A stretch of 22,430 bases of DNA from JANRLT01 sp041736895. Its GTDB lineage: Bacteria; Planctomycetota; Planctomycetia; Pirellulales; JALHPA01. Below the pieces are notes generated by a model, which saw only the letters and a program-made list of their open reading frames with translations, did not search any database and was not told where the DNA came from. The stretch is from assembly GCA_041736895.1 (NCBI GenBank), contig JBGSSS010000227.1, positions 1 through 22,430 on the forward strand. Direction: 5' to 3'. Below, one piece after another: positions 13,124-21,675 of this stretch. Position 1 is the first letter of the stretch. The number at the start of each line of letters is the position of its first letter. Made by a program: the position numbers and the translations under genes.

Positions 13124-16045
13124 TTATTTCGCCCCATTCCCCGACGTCTTCTCCAATGCTGTGCCGAGTTCGCGGGCGACAACGCGGAGGCTCTTGGGCC
13201 ATGTGTCGAATTCGACGTTGGTCGAGTGTTCGAGCTTGGGGCGCGTGATGCCGGGGACGAGTTTCGCCGAGGGTTGGGCGTACAGGAACGGCACCTGATC
13301 TTGGCCGTAGGTCTGCGGCAGACTGCGGGCGTACATTTCGAGTTCGGTGGAGTAATCTGGCGCGTCGCCCAGATTCGCCGGGCCGGGAACCCAGATCACT
13401 CCGGCCACGCCCAGCGGCGTGAGCGGGCTGACGCACCAGTTGTAGGCCAGCGTCGGAACGGTGTCGGGTTTGACGTCGCCCGCGCGGCCTGGTTCGGGGA
13501 ACGCCGGATATTGCAACGGAGCTTGCGAGAGGTCGGTGCCCTGCTGAGCGAGTTGGGCAACCTTGGCGACCTCGGCCTTGACGGCCTCGATATGGGCGGC
13601 GATGGCTTTTTGCGAGACGGCCGAATTGGGGTCTTGCAGGAGCAGCGCGTCGAGTCGGGCGCGGAACGCCGGGTGAGTGTTCTCCTTGACTCCGGCATAC
13701 GAGGTCCACGACAAGGGCGATGCCGTTTGAGACTTGTCGCCCGAGGACATCGTCACAAAACCCTGGGGGATGCCTGGTCGATTGAGCGCCCGGGCGAACT
13801 CGTAGGAGAACATCGAGACGCAATCGCCCGGGTCGGCGAATTCCGCGGTTTGCCAGAACGACTGATATTTGCGGTCGCCACCCACCTCGAAGCCGCGCTT
13901 GCGCGGAACGGGGTTCGTGCTGGCCGAGGTTCGGCGGCGGAACTCGCGGACCAGCGGCTGCGCCTGGGGCACAGCGATCATGGGATCACGCGAGTGATGG
14001 GCCCGCTCGGTGGTGAGGAGTGTGCTGCCGGTGAGAAACCAGACATCGCCGACGAGGATGTTGGAAACGGTTCGGTTGTGGCCGTGATTTGTTTTTACGG
14101 TGAGAGTGATCGGCTGCGTCGAGGCTTTTCTAGCGGGAAAGGAGACCGACCACTGTTGGCCGTCATTGGCCACGGCCTTTTGAGTCACGCCGTCGAGGGT
14201 CACGGTGACCTCGATGCCACGGTTGGCAAAGCCCCAGACGGGAATGGGCCGATCACGTTGAATGATCGCGCCATCGCGAAAGACGGCCGCGACGGTGAAG
14301 ACCGGGTAATCGGGGTCGGTGTATTGGGCATACTTGGCTTTCTGCGCCGCCGCCTTGGCCGCATCGTCTTCGTCGAAGATGAGTTTGCCATCGACGGCGG
14401 CAAAGGGAGTGGCCGGCAGTCCGGCCTTGTTGTACAGGTTCGCATTCATCGGCGCCGCGCTGTAGGCGTATTGCACGCCGATCGGTTCGGGGACGTCCTT
14501 TGATGTCACGACCACGGTGTCGCCGACGATCACGGCCTCGGCCGGATGCCACGTTCGATCCTTGCCACAGAGCCGAAAGTGGTTCAGTTTCTCGCCGGGG
14601 GTTGGTTGAGCCGGTTCGACATACTTGCCGGGTTCCTTGAAATCTTTTTCCAGACCTTTGCTGCCGACCATCAGGCCGCCGAAGAGGCTTGCTTTCTCGA
14701 ACGAGACGACTGCTTTACTTCCTTCGATCGTGTATTTCTCGTAGATAGGACCGGTGTAGGCGATGTCGCGGCCGTAGTCCTTGGCCAGTGCCCAGCGAGC
14801 GAGCCGCATCCCGGGATGGAGCTTGTTCTGGTAATGGATGTTGCTCGGTGCCGCGGGGTTGAGGTCGGTCTGCACGACCATGCCGACGTGGCTGCGGTTG
14901 TTGGTGAAGAAGAGATGCTGGACCTGGCGAATGTCGGCCATGCCGGGTTCGAGGGAATCGGCCGCGCCGTAATTCTGCATCTGCGTGAAGTAGAACGGCA
15001 GATTGGGGATGCCCCACGCTTCGCTCCAACCGCGGGCCAGCGCTTCCATCCGCGCGGCATAGAGGCGGCCGTCGCCGGCATTGGACTCGCCTTGGCACCA
15101 GATCGAGCCGCGGATCGCGTAGGGAACGACCGGCGCGATCTTGCCGTTGTAGAACTGCGACGGCCCGCGCCACTCGCCGGCAATGCCGGGCAGCTTGGGT
15201 CGCGCCAGCGGCCGTTCCACAGGGAAACCCAACGCGGCCGAGGCCTTCTGCCACGTTGCTAAATCGCGATAGTATTTCTCGAACGCCGCGCGCCCTTGTT
15301 CCGTGCCCGCATCGCCGTCGGCGATCTGATCGGCATCACTCTGAAGCTTGGGATGCGCATTGATGGCTTTCCCGGCGGTGAACGCCTCGATGCGCGTGTT
15401 GCTGTGCGAGGTGAGCAGAATTCCGATGGGAACCTTCAACTCTTGATGAAGTTCATGGGCAAAGGCCAGGGCCAATGCCGAGAAGTCTCCGGCCGCGCGG
15501 CTGGTCTTCCAGCCCGCTTCGGAGGTCACCCGTTGTTGGGGGTAAAGTGCTGACACGGTATCAGTTCGGAACTCGCGGATGGGGAGTTCGTCCTTCACTT
15601 TTGCCAGCTCCTGGGCCAACCCTGAGCAGAGCGACTTGGATGCAAACCATTCCATGTTGGATTGGCCCGACGCGTGCCAGACTTCGCCCACGAGGAGATT
15701 TTTGAGAGTTGTTTTGTTGCCAGCGCTATCGCTGATGACCATCTCAGTGGGTTCGGCGCTGGCTTTAAGTGGCTTGAGCTTCAGCAGCCACTTGCCTTGC
15801 GCGTCGGTCGGCGAGGTTTCCTTTTGGCCGGCGAACTCCACCGTGACCGTGGTGCGCGGAGTGTTCCAACCCCAGACGGGCAGTGCCATTTCGCGTTGCA
15901 AGATGGCGTTGTCCCGAAACGGCGCGCCGAGTTCCAAGGCTGGCGCGGGTTTGGCTGCGGCTTGCTCCGCCGCGATCAATCCAGCAACGGGCGATAGCAA
16001 CAGAACTATCGTAAGGACCAACAACCGTGTGTTTCTGGGCAGCAT
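13124..16045 (-). CDS. Secreted sialate O-acetylesterase-like protein with degenerate second half
   Basis: A 973-residue protein, about 1.5 to 2 times the usual length. The signal peptide covers roughly residues 1-25 (RLLVLTIVLLLSPVAGLIAA). The first half is an SGNH/SASA-type esterase: an N-terminal beta domain (FRDNAILQREMALPVWGW), ASGQSNMEW with nucleophile Ser129, WCQGESN at about 316-322, and a C-terminal NKLHPGMR at about 406-413 carrying the likely catalytic His. Such enzymes remove O-acetyl groups from sialic acid or other sugars outside the cytoplasm. From about residue 580 the same fold restarts (FRDGAIIQRDRPIPVWGF, then ILVGDVWFLTGST), but the GQSN nucleophile motif has become GSTL at 673-676 and no QGESN follows, so the second half should be inactive. 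The next esterase gene ends 68 bases upstream, suggesting an operon. No Shine-Dalgarno site is evident. Confidence 0.88.
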   Translation of the reverse strand: MLPRNTRLLVLTIVLLLSPVAGLIAAEQAAAKPAPALELGAPFRDNAILQREMALPVWGWNTPRTTVTVEFAGQKETSPTDAQGKWLLKLKPLKASAEPTEMVISDSAGNKTTLKNLLVGEVWHASGQSNMEWFASKSLCSGLAQELAKVKDELPIREFRTDTVSALYPQQRVTSEAGWKTSRAAGDFSALALAFAHELHQELKVPIGILLTSHSNTRIEAFTAGKAINAHPKLQSDADQIADGDAGTEQGRAAFEKYYRDLATWQKASAALGFPVERPLARPKLPGIAGEWRGPSQFYNGKIAPVVPYAIRGSIWCQGESNAGDGRLYAARMEALARGWSEAWGIPNLPFYFTQMQNYGAADSLEPGMADIRQVQHLFFTNNRSHVGMVVQTDLNPAAPSNIHYQNKLHPGMRLARWALAKDYGRDIAYTGPIYEKYTIEGSKAVVSFEKASLFGGLMVGSKGLEKDFKEPGKYVEPAQPTPGEKLNHFRLCGKDRTWHPAEAVIVGDTVVVTSKDVPEPIGVQYAYSAAPMNANLYNKAGLPATPFAAVDGKLIFDEDDAAKAAAQKAKYAQYTDPDYPVFTVAAVFRDGAIIQRDRPIPVWGFANRGIEVTVTLDGVTQKAVANDGQQWSVSFPARKASTQPITLTVKTNHGHNRTVSNILVGDVWFLTGSTLLTTERAHHSRDPMIAVPQAQPLVREFRRRTSASTNPVPRKRGFEVGGDRKYQSFWQTAEFADPGDCVSMFSYEFARALNRPGIPQGFVTMSSGDKSQTASPLSWTSYAGVKENTHPAFRARLDALLLQDPNSAVSQKAIAAHIEAVKAEVAKVAQLAQQGTDLSQAPLQYPAFPEPGRAGDVKPDTVPTLAYNWCVSPLTPLGVAGVIWVPGPANLGDAPDYSTELEMYARSLPQTYGQDQVPFLYAQPSAKLVPGITRPKLEHSTNVEFDTWPKSLRVVARELGTALEKTSGNGAK

Positions 16046-16113
16046 GATCAGGGGGTCCCGATTGATAAATCTAGAGCAAATCCGAGGAGCAACTCAGTGA
16101 CCGTGTAGCTGTC

Positions 16114-17958
16114 TTACTTCCCCGGCTTCGCCTCCGCCGCCACCACGCCCAGCGTGTTCAAGCGTTCGAGGATGGCTTCCGCTTGCTTCGCTTCTTCGCG
16201 TTGGCGGGTTTCCAGCCGGGCGATGGCGTCGTCGCGGGCCGCTTTTTGTTTCACGTTGTCCCAGAGATTTTCGGCCGGGTCTTCGCTTTCGGGCCAGTTC
16301 CACTTGTCGGTGCGGAACGTCGGCAGCGGGAGCCACTCGCGGCCGTTGACTTTCAGATTTCCCATCGGCCCGCTCGAGGCCCAGGCGTAGCGAATCGCGA
16401 CGGGTTCTTTAACCAAGGGGCTCCAGACATGAATTTTGGTGAAGTCCGGTTTCTTGTTCGCGGTCTGATACGCGGCGTGAGCCAGGTAGAACTTGCCGTC
16501 GGCACCGGCGATGGAGAAACCTTCGATGGCGAGCGACATATCGTCCGGGCGGACCGGTTTGTCAAACGTCACGACCAGCACATCGCCGTTGACCGCGGTG
16601 GTGAACTTCGGCGCGGTGTCCCATTCGACTTGCTTGCCATAGCCGTAGATCGTGCTGAGCGCCCAACGTGCGGCGCGAAAACCGTAAGGGAGTTTTTTTT
16701 TGGGATGAAGCCCCGGGATGCGGACATCGTAGTCGGGCAAGAACGCGGTGTGCTCCGGATCGTTGACGTCTTCGAGGCCGCGCTGCTGGGCCTCGCGGAT
16801 GAACGTCGGCTGCGACACGGTGAGCAGTTCGAAGTTGTCGCTGGTTTGGATTTCGCCGCCGCTGCCGCAACCGGCGATGATGGCGACGGGGAGTTTGGGA
16901 TCATTGAAATCCTCGCGCCAGCCCTGGATCATTTGTTTGATCAAGATGCGGTACCGCTCGGGCCGGCAATCGAACCGGTTGTTGTAGCCTTGATGGAAGA
17001 GGACGCCGCGGATGTTCAAGCCCTTGAAGGCACCGAACATGCCGTTGTAGCACGAGGCCGCATCGCTGGGGCTTTTGCCGGGGACGTTCCAGGAGCGGAG
17101 CGTTTCGCGCGCGAGGACCGGTTTGGGGGGCAGTTTGTCTTCGGGCGTTCCTTTTTGGCGCGCCTTGGCGGCGTCTTTTTCCCATTGGGTAGTGAGTTTG
17201 TTCACGGCCGCGTCCCAGTCAAATTCCTTGCGGCGCGTTTCGACCGATTCGGCGTACCGCGCGGTGAGGGGATGCTCGGCGAACTTCTGCCGCGGGACCA
17301 AACTCTCGAGCGACGCGCCGCCGCGGGCATTGTCGATCACGCCGATCGGGACGCCCGTCGCGCGCTGCACGCGCGAGGCAAAGGCGTAGCCGATGGCCGA
17401 GATTCCGCCCGCGGTCGTCGGCGTGCAGACGTTCCAACCCTCGACCGCGGCATCCGGCAGATCGGTTTGCAGTTCGTACGATTCGTTGGGCGAGATTTTG
17501 ATCTGTCGGAGCAGCGGCAAGTTCGCCTGTGCGATTTCGAAGTCGCCGTCGTTGACGTTGTTGAGCGCTTGGGCCATGTTGCTCTGGCCGTTCATGACCC
17601 AGACGTCGCCAATGACGATGTTGTCGAGTTCAACCGATTTGTCGTTAGCAGTGACGATCAGTTTTTGGCTGGCCGTGTTGGCGGGTTGCGCGGGGAATTG
17701 GACTTGCCAGCGGCCTTGTTCGGCTTTCGCTGCGTTTCCGGCTTGCGCTGTGGCTTCGGCTTGTTGGTCGCCGAATTTGACAGTGACTTTCTGCCCCGGA
17801 TCGGCCCAGCCCCAGATCGTGATCGGTTTGTCGCGCTGGAGCACCATGTTGCTCGAGAAGATCCGATGGAGTTTGAGCGCGGCCGCTTCGGCGGCCTGAC
17901 CGCACAAGAGCAGGCCTAGGACAAAAGCCAGGAACATTGAACGGTGGGAGAGTTGCAT
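16114..17958 (-). CDS. Secreted sialate O-acetylesterase-like enzyme
   Basis: A 614-residue SGNH/SASA-family esterase. I chose the ATG at 17958: it gives a clean signal peptide (MQLSHRS, hydrophobic 9-21, cleavage near AEA|A, about 25), whereas the frame open further up to 18114 adds 52 residues that block it. After the N-terminal beta domain (FSSNMVLQRDKPITIWGW) come GDVWVMNGQSNMAQ with Ser126, then NARGGASLESL (block II), then LFHQGYNNRF in the place of the usual QGESN, and YDVRIPGLHPKKK with the Asp-x-x-His-like ending. The Ser and His are present; the Glu of QGESN is replaced, a variation I believe also occurs in other planctomycete members. It probably de-acetylates sugars in the periplasm or outside the cell. 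It is first in a minus-strand pair with the longer esterase, the gap being 68 bases. Confidence 0.9.
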   Translation of the reverse strand: MQLSHRSMFLAFVLGLLLCGQAAEAAALKLHRIFSSNMVLQRDKPITIWGWADPGQKVTVKFGDQQAEATAQAGNAAKAEQGRWQVQFPAQPANTASQKLIVTANDKSVELDNIVIGDVWVMNGQSNMAQALNNVNDGDFEIAQANLPLLRQIKISPNESYELQTDLPDAAVEGWNVCTPTTAGGISAIGYAFASRVQRATGVPIGVIDNARGGASLESLVPRQKFAEHPLTARYAESVETRRKEFDWDAAVNKLTTQWEKDAAKARQKGTPEDKLPPKPVLARETLRSWNVPGKSPSDAASCYNGMFGAFKGLNIRGVLFHQGYNNRFDCRPERYRILIKQMIQGWREDFNDPKLPVAIIAGCGSGGEIQTSDNFELLTVSQPTFIREAQQRGLEDVNDPEHTAFLPDYDVRIPGLHPKKKLPYGFRAARWALSTIYGYGKQVEWDTAPKFTTAVNGDVLVVTFDKPVRPDDMSLAIEGFSIAGADGKFYLAHAAYQTANKKPDFTKIHVWSPLVKEPVAIRYAWASSGPMGNLKVNGREWLPLPTFRTDKWNWPESEDPAENLWDNVKQKAARDDAIARLETRQREEAKQAEAILERLNTLGVVAAEAKPGK

Positions 17959-18408
17959 GGGTTTTTTTCGAGGCAGGCGGGCGATGGTGGGGGGAGCAAA
18001 CTTTGGTCTCATTGTAATATCAGAAATCATAGATCTTGAAACAAAACTAACGTTTTTAAAGCACTGCGAACGGATCATGGGAGTGGCCCCTTGGCAGCAC
18101 TTCTCCCTAGCCAAGCCGCTAGGCTAGTGCTCTTTTGGCGGGGAGCCAACGCGGTTCAATAAGTCTGAATTGAGGCAATTTGTACGCTTTTTTACGAAGA
18201 GCTTGGCTTGGCGGGGGGAGTACAGCGATCTTTTTTTGAGTTTGTTACCAGAAAATCCAAATTTTTCTCAAGTTTTACCGGATACGCGTGTCCGCAAGGC
18301 GGCGGGTTGCCCGCTTTCAGGGTCAGACAAGACGAGTGACAGCAAAAAATAACTGCCCCGCCTCTCTCTCACCTTCCCGCCTTCCCGCAAGATACAAGGA
18401 AAAATGCC
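17959..18408. other. Divergent promoter region, 450 bases without a gene
   Basis: Lies between the divergent esterase and Gly-rich protein genes, so it should carry promoters in both directions, but no convincing -35/-10 pair was found. It contains one imperfect hairpin: agcac (18096-18100) and tagcc (18108-18112) pair with ggcta and gtgct (18122-18131), with a 7-base bulge. A Shine-Dalgarno-like aagga at 18396-18400 serves the downstream gene. A 60-codon plus-strand frame (18170-18352) lacks coding features. Confidence 0.5.
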
Positions 18409-19539
18409 ATGATCCGCCATCACCTGAACACGCTGATTCGCCTCTTCCCCCGCACCGCCAAGATTGCCATCTGCGGCCTGACCTTGGCCCTGAGCGTTGA
18501 CAACGATGTCCATGCTCAAAGCCGATTCAGCAATCTGGCGAATCGCGCCAGCAACAACCCCAATGCCCAACAGATATTGGAACGCAAAGACACACTCACC
18601 GCGACGCCTTGGCAAAACCAAACATTGCCAATGAACACGGTGCAAAATCAAATTGGCCAAGCGAGCGGCGGGTTGGAAGCTAAAGTCCTGGAAACACGCA
18701 CCGGAACTTTCATCAACAATGGCAACAATGCGGTTTCAATCGGGGCCGCGGCCGAAGCTCACCTGCTTCGCGTCCGAGCCGAAGGCGAAGCCAAAACGGG
18801 CACCATCACCGTTCAAAATCGCGAAGTCCTCAGCAACACCGCCTCGGGCAGCACGGAAATCTACCTCGGGGCTCGCTCGGGTGCCGAAGCCGGAGTCTTT
18901 GGCGGCAAAGATCCCGCGATCAAAGCGTTTGCCACAGCCAATGTCGGTCAATTTGTGAATGCCGATGGCCGCGTCGAAACCAAGGTACTCGGCGGCGGAT
19001 TGGGACTGACGGGCAACGTCACCGCCGGGGTGGGAGCCGAAGGCTTTGCCGGGATGAATGCCAGCAAAGAAGGAACCAAGATCGGTCTGAGCGGGTTCGC
19101 CGGAGATCGGGCCTCGGCCACGGGCGGAGTTCAAGTGATGGGTGTCGGGGCCGGGGGAACTGCCGAAGGTTGGGCAGGGGTCGGGGCGGAAATCTCGGCC
19201 ACCGCAGGATTCGACAAAGGCAAGCTTCGGGTCAAGGGGGATGTCGGTGCGGCTCTCGGCGTCGGCGGCAAACTCTCGTTCGATGTCAATGTCGATACGA
19301 ACAAGGTTGTGACCGAAGGCCAAGCCTTTGGTAACAATGTCGCTCACTTTGGGAACCAAGCGGGTCAACAAATTCGCAAAGATTTCAACAACCTGGGACA
19401 ACAAATCAACAACGACTTCAACCGGACTGGCCAGCAGATTAACAACGGCATCAACAAAGCCGGCAATCAAATTACAAAAGATTTGAACAACACTGGCAAT
19501 CAGATCAAGCAAGGCGTGAACAAGCTGAAGTTCTGGTAA
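18409..19539 (+). CDS. Secreted Gly/Ala-rich protein with C-terminal 11-residue repeats
   Basis: A 376-residue protein of unknown function. A signal peptide is likely (basic RTAK, hydrophobic 18-30, cleavage near VHA|QS at 36/37). Residues about 80-300 are Gly/Ala-rich alternating sequence with repeated AGVGAEG-like words, ending in GALGVGGKLSFDV-type strands; this recalls Gly-rich secreted and toxin-associated proteins of actinobacteria, but that link is from memory. The last 71 residues hold six consecutive 11-residue units (306-371) of the pattern xxGxQIxxxxN, for example NLGQQINNDFN, then a KLKFW end. Such hendecads form an amphipathic 11/3 helix, as in apolipoprotein- or synuclein-like membrane-surface helices. 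The ATG at 18409 has aagga 8 bases upstream. A strong terminator follows 30 bases after the stop, so it is probably a single-gene unit. Confidence 0.78.
   Translation: MIRHHLNTLIRLFPRTAKIAICGLTLALSVDNDVHAQSRFSNLANRASNNPNAQQILERKDTLTATPWQNQTLPMNTVQNQIGQASGGLEAKVLETRTGTFINNGNNAVSIGAAAEAHLLRVRAEGEAKTGTITVQNREVLSNTASGSTEIYLGARSGAEAGVFGGKDPAIKAFATANVGQFVNADGRVETKVLGGGLGLTGNVTAGVGAEGFAGMNASKEGTKIGLSGFAGDRASATGGVQVMGVGAGGTAEGWAGVGAEISATAGFDKGKLRVKGDVGAALGVGGKLSFDVNVDTNKVVTEGQAFGNNVAHFGNQAGQQIRKDFNNLGQQINNDFNRTGQQINNGINKAGNQITKDLNNTGNQIKQGVNKLKFW
19324..19521 (+). repeat. Six 33-base coding repeats (hendecads)
   Basis: Six in-phase units of 33 bases encode the 11-residue pattern with Gly at position 3, Ile/Val at 6 and Asn at 11. 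Units two to six are best kept (QAGQQIRKDFN to NTGNQIKQGVN); the first, AFGNNVAHFGN, is diverged. The DNA differs between units more than the protein does, which points to selection on the protein and not to recent slippage. Confidence 0.75.
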
Positions 19540-19567
19540 ATCAGGACTGCAAAGCAACTCCAGCAAG

Positions 19568-19595
19568 AAACCCCGGTCCATGACCGGGGTTTTTT
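19568..19595 (+). terminator. Rho-independent terminator
   Basis: A perfect 8-base GC-rich stem, ccccggtc and gaccgggg, with a 3-base loop (cat), extended by aaa/ttt and followed by six T. It lies 28 bases past the stop of the Gly-rich protein gene and should end its transcript. It is the clearest terminator in the window. Confidence 0.9.
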
Positions 19596-19755
19596 ATGCG
19601 TTTCGAGGTGGCTGCTTCGCCGGGGAGAATTTCCTGTATGGCCGAGGACAAGCGGTTTGGCGTTTGCTGATGTCCTGGCCGGAGGGAGCGTTATCTTATA
19701 TTCAATGCAGCCTGAGCTTGCACCTAGTCACTTCATTTCTTCCCAGGAGCCGCCA

Positions 19756-20118
19756 ATGGCTAATGGTCGCCAGGAAATCGCCCGCCGCACGGCCGTCGGC
19801 TTGGCCGCGCTCAAACAACTGCTGGCCGATGATCCGAACAACGACGAGAACCCTGTCACGCTGTTTGTGGCGCATCATCTAGAGGAGCTCGAACCCGAGT
19901 ATTGGGCGGAGCAAACCGGAACGCCGACGCCCACGCCAGCGCAAGTCCTCGAGCTGCTGGTCTTGCGCGGTCATTGGGGGATGGATGAGGACGAAGAGAT
20001 CGACGACGACGGGCTCGAAATGTTTGACTATACATTGCCGGGGGATAAGACGGACTATGTCCTTTCGGTCCGTTTCGATGAAGACGGCGAAGTGTATGAT
20101 ATTGATATGGAAAGTTGA
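19756..20118 (+). CDS. Small acidic protein of unknown function
   Basis: A 120-residue, strongly acidic protein. I chose the ATG at 19756 because aggag lies 6-7 bases upstream (19745-19749) and the translation from there starts a helix (GRQEIARRTAVGLAALKQLL); the longer open frame to 19657 adds residues that look non-coding. The C-terminal half has an Asp/Glu run (MDEDEEIDDDG, about 76-86) followed by a beta pattern, FDYTLPGDKTDYVLSVRFDEDGEVYDI. That ending is somewhat like the DUF2004 group, but I cannot confirm it. There is no signal peptide or membrane segment, so it is probably cytoplasmic. It follows the terminator of the preceding gene and so must have its own promoter. It has no recognisable catalytic motif. 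Confidence 0.7.
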   Translation: MANGRQEIARRTAVGLAALKQLLADDPNNDENPVTLFVAHHLEELEPEYWAEQTGTPTPTPAQVLELLVLRGHWGMDEDEEIDDDGLEMFDYTLPGDKTDYVLSVRFDEDGEVYDIDMES

Positions 20119-20179
20119 CTCGCAGGTTGACCTACCTGGCTCCAAGCCTTGATTTAAACTCTCTACGGAATCAACACTC

Positions 20180-21226
20180 ATGAACCGTCGGCTGATTGTG
20201 CTGCTTGTTTGTCTTGGCGTCGTGATCGCGGCGGGTTCCGCCTGGGCTTGTTCGCGCGTGTTGTGGAACGAGAGCGGGCGCAATGTCCTGGTCGGCCGCA
20301 ACATGGATTGGTTCGAGGATTTGAAAAGCAACATCTGGATCTTGCCGCGCGGCATGAAACGCAGCGGCCTGAGCGCCGTGAACCCGTTAGAGTGGACGAG
20401 CAAGTACGGCAGCGTCATCGTCACGGCCTACGATGTCGGCACCGCCGATGGGATCAACGAAAAAGGACTAGCGGTCCACTTTCTGTACCTGCCCGAGACC
20501 AAGGTCGCGCCGCGCGATGAAAAGATCCCGGGCATAAGTATGACCGTCTGGGCACAGTTCTACCTGGACCAGTTCGCGACGGTGGCCGAAGCGGTCGCGG
20601 CGCTCAAGACGCAGCCGTATCAGTTACGCATGGCGGTCGAGCCGACGAGCAAGAAACCGGCGACGGTACACCTGGCAATCAACGACGCGTCGGGTGACTC
20701 GGCCATCATGGAGTGTATCAATGGCAAACTGCTGGTCTATCACAGCCGCGACTATACGGTGATGACCAACCAGCCGACGTTTGACAAACAGTTGGAGAAT
20801 CTAAAACAGTATCGCGGGTTCGGCGGCGACAAGCGTCTGCCGGGGACGCACGAGCCGGCGGATCGTTTTGTGCGCGGCGCGTACTACGTCAAGAATTTGC
20901 CCAAGCCGCGGACAGATCGCGAGGCAGTGGCGGCCATGCTGAGTGTGATGCGCAATGTCTCGGCCCCGTTCGGTGTGGCTGATCCCGAGCGGCCCAATGT
21001 CTCGACGACGATCTGGCGCACGGTCACCGATCTGAATGATCGCGTGTTGTACTACGACAGTGTTTTGAGCCCGCAGATCTTTTGGATCGATCTCAAGAAG
21101 CTGAAGTTCGACGCGGGCGAGCCGGTGCGGAAGCTGTCGGTGGTCGAGAATTATGCGCTGCAAGGTGAAGTCTCGGATCAAGCCAAGCCGACGGAGCTAT
21201 TCAAGTTCCTGCCGCCGCAAGAGTGA
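20180..21226 (+). CDS. Exported linear amide C-N hydrolase (choloylglycine hydrolase family, C59)
   Basis: A 348-residue Ntn-type hydrolase of the choloylglycine hydrolase/penicillin V acylase family. The signal peptide (MNRRLIVLLVCLGVVIAAGSAWA, 1-23) ends exactly before Cys24, which becomes the N-terminal catalytic nucleophile on processing (CSRVLW), as in exported Gram-negative members. Other family residues are GRNMDW (39-44, with the conserved Arg and Asp), NEKGLAV, TNQPTFDKQ with the oxyanion-hole Asn, and ADRFVRGAYY with the Arg that pairs with Cys. The family cleaves amide bonds in bile salts, penicillin V or acyl-homoserine lactones; the substrate here cannot be told from the sequence, and bile salts are unlikely in an environmental planctomycete. 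It is located in the periplasm or outside. Only a weak acgga precedes the ATG. Confidence 0.9.
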   Translation: MNRRLIVLLVCLGVVIAAGSAWACSRVLWNESGRNVLVGRNMDWFEDLKSNIWILPRGMKRSGLSAVNPLEWTSKYGSVIVTAYDVGTADGINEKGLAVHFLYLPETKVAPRDEKIPGISMTVWAQFYLDQFATVAEAVAALKTQPYQLRMAVEPTSKKPATVHLAINDASGDSAIMECINGKLLVYHSRDYTVMTNQPTFDKQLENLKQYRGFGGDKRLPGTHEPADRFVRGAYYVKNLPKPRTDREAVAAMLSVMRNVSAPFGVADPERPNVSTTIWRTVTDLNDRVLYYDSVLSPQIFWIDLKKLKFDAGEPVRKLSVVENYALQGEVSDQAKPTELFKFLPPQE

Positions 21227-21459
21227 ACAGTCGAGAAACAAGCGAATGTTTCGTGGTCAAGGCGCGCGAACTTTCCAGGCACCGCCGCTAGAGACACGGG
21301 GAAATCTGAAGAGTCCCCCGGTTTTCGCCTATCTTGCCGTCGCGGGACAAGCGATAATACAGACTGGTGTCTTCTTCAAGCAGTGGCTCCACCACGCAAG
21401 CGCTCTTCACCTTTAAACGCGCGAAGCCTGCTTCTTCTCTCTCTTCGAGCAGGTGACGT

Positions 21460-21675
21460 ATGGCCAAGAAGCCTTATACGGAAACGAAAGACGGCACGCC
21501 GCCGCTGGTCGCTGCCGCAGCCACTGGGTATCAATTGGGCTGGAGCGGCGGACGCTGGGTCGTCATCCGCGGCAACGCCGGCAGCCAGTCCCAGTCCCAA
21601 ACCCAGGCCGAATCGCAAGCCCTCGCCAATCAGCTCAATAGCTTTGTGGGTTCGGCCGGGAAGCCTCGAGGGTAA
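21460..21675 (+). CDS. Small Ser/Gln-rich hypothetical protein
   Basis: A 71-residue protein that I do not recognise. The N-terminal half reads like a small folded segment (KPYTETKDGTPPL, then GYQLGWSGGRWVVIRG with Trp and Gly pairs), and the second half is a Gln/Ser/Ala-rich helix (SQSQSQTQAESQALANQLN). An aggtga site lies just before the ATG, only about 3 bases away, which is short but usable. Overlapping frames in other phases (21383-21694 and 21453-21641) translate to Arg/Ser-rich sequence and are less likely. There is no signal peptide or membrane segment. Confidence 0.5.
   Translation: MAKKPYTETKDGTPPLVAAAATGYQLGWSGGRWVVIRGNAGSQSQSQTQAESQALANQLNSFVGSAGKPRG

Noticed and set aside
12502..13248. 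248-codon plus-strand open frame and the overlapping 200-codon frame from 12696
   Set aside because: Translations are Arg-, Phe- and Ser-rich with no domains, cross the repeat, hairpins and T-tract block, and run into the real esterase gene on the other strand.
13226..14503. 425-codon plus-strand open frame
   Set aside because: Shadow of the tandem esterase on the minus strand; composition typical of antisense GC-rich frames.
16183..17919. 578-codon plus-strand open frame
   Set aside because: Exact shadow of the GC-rich secreted esterase on the minus strand, which has the full signal peptide and catalytic motifs.
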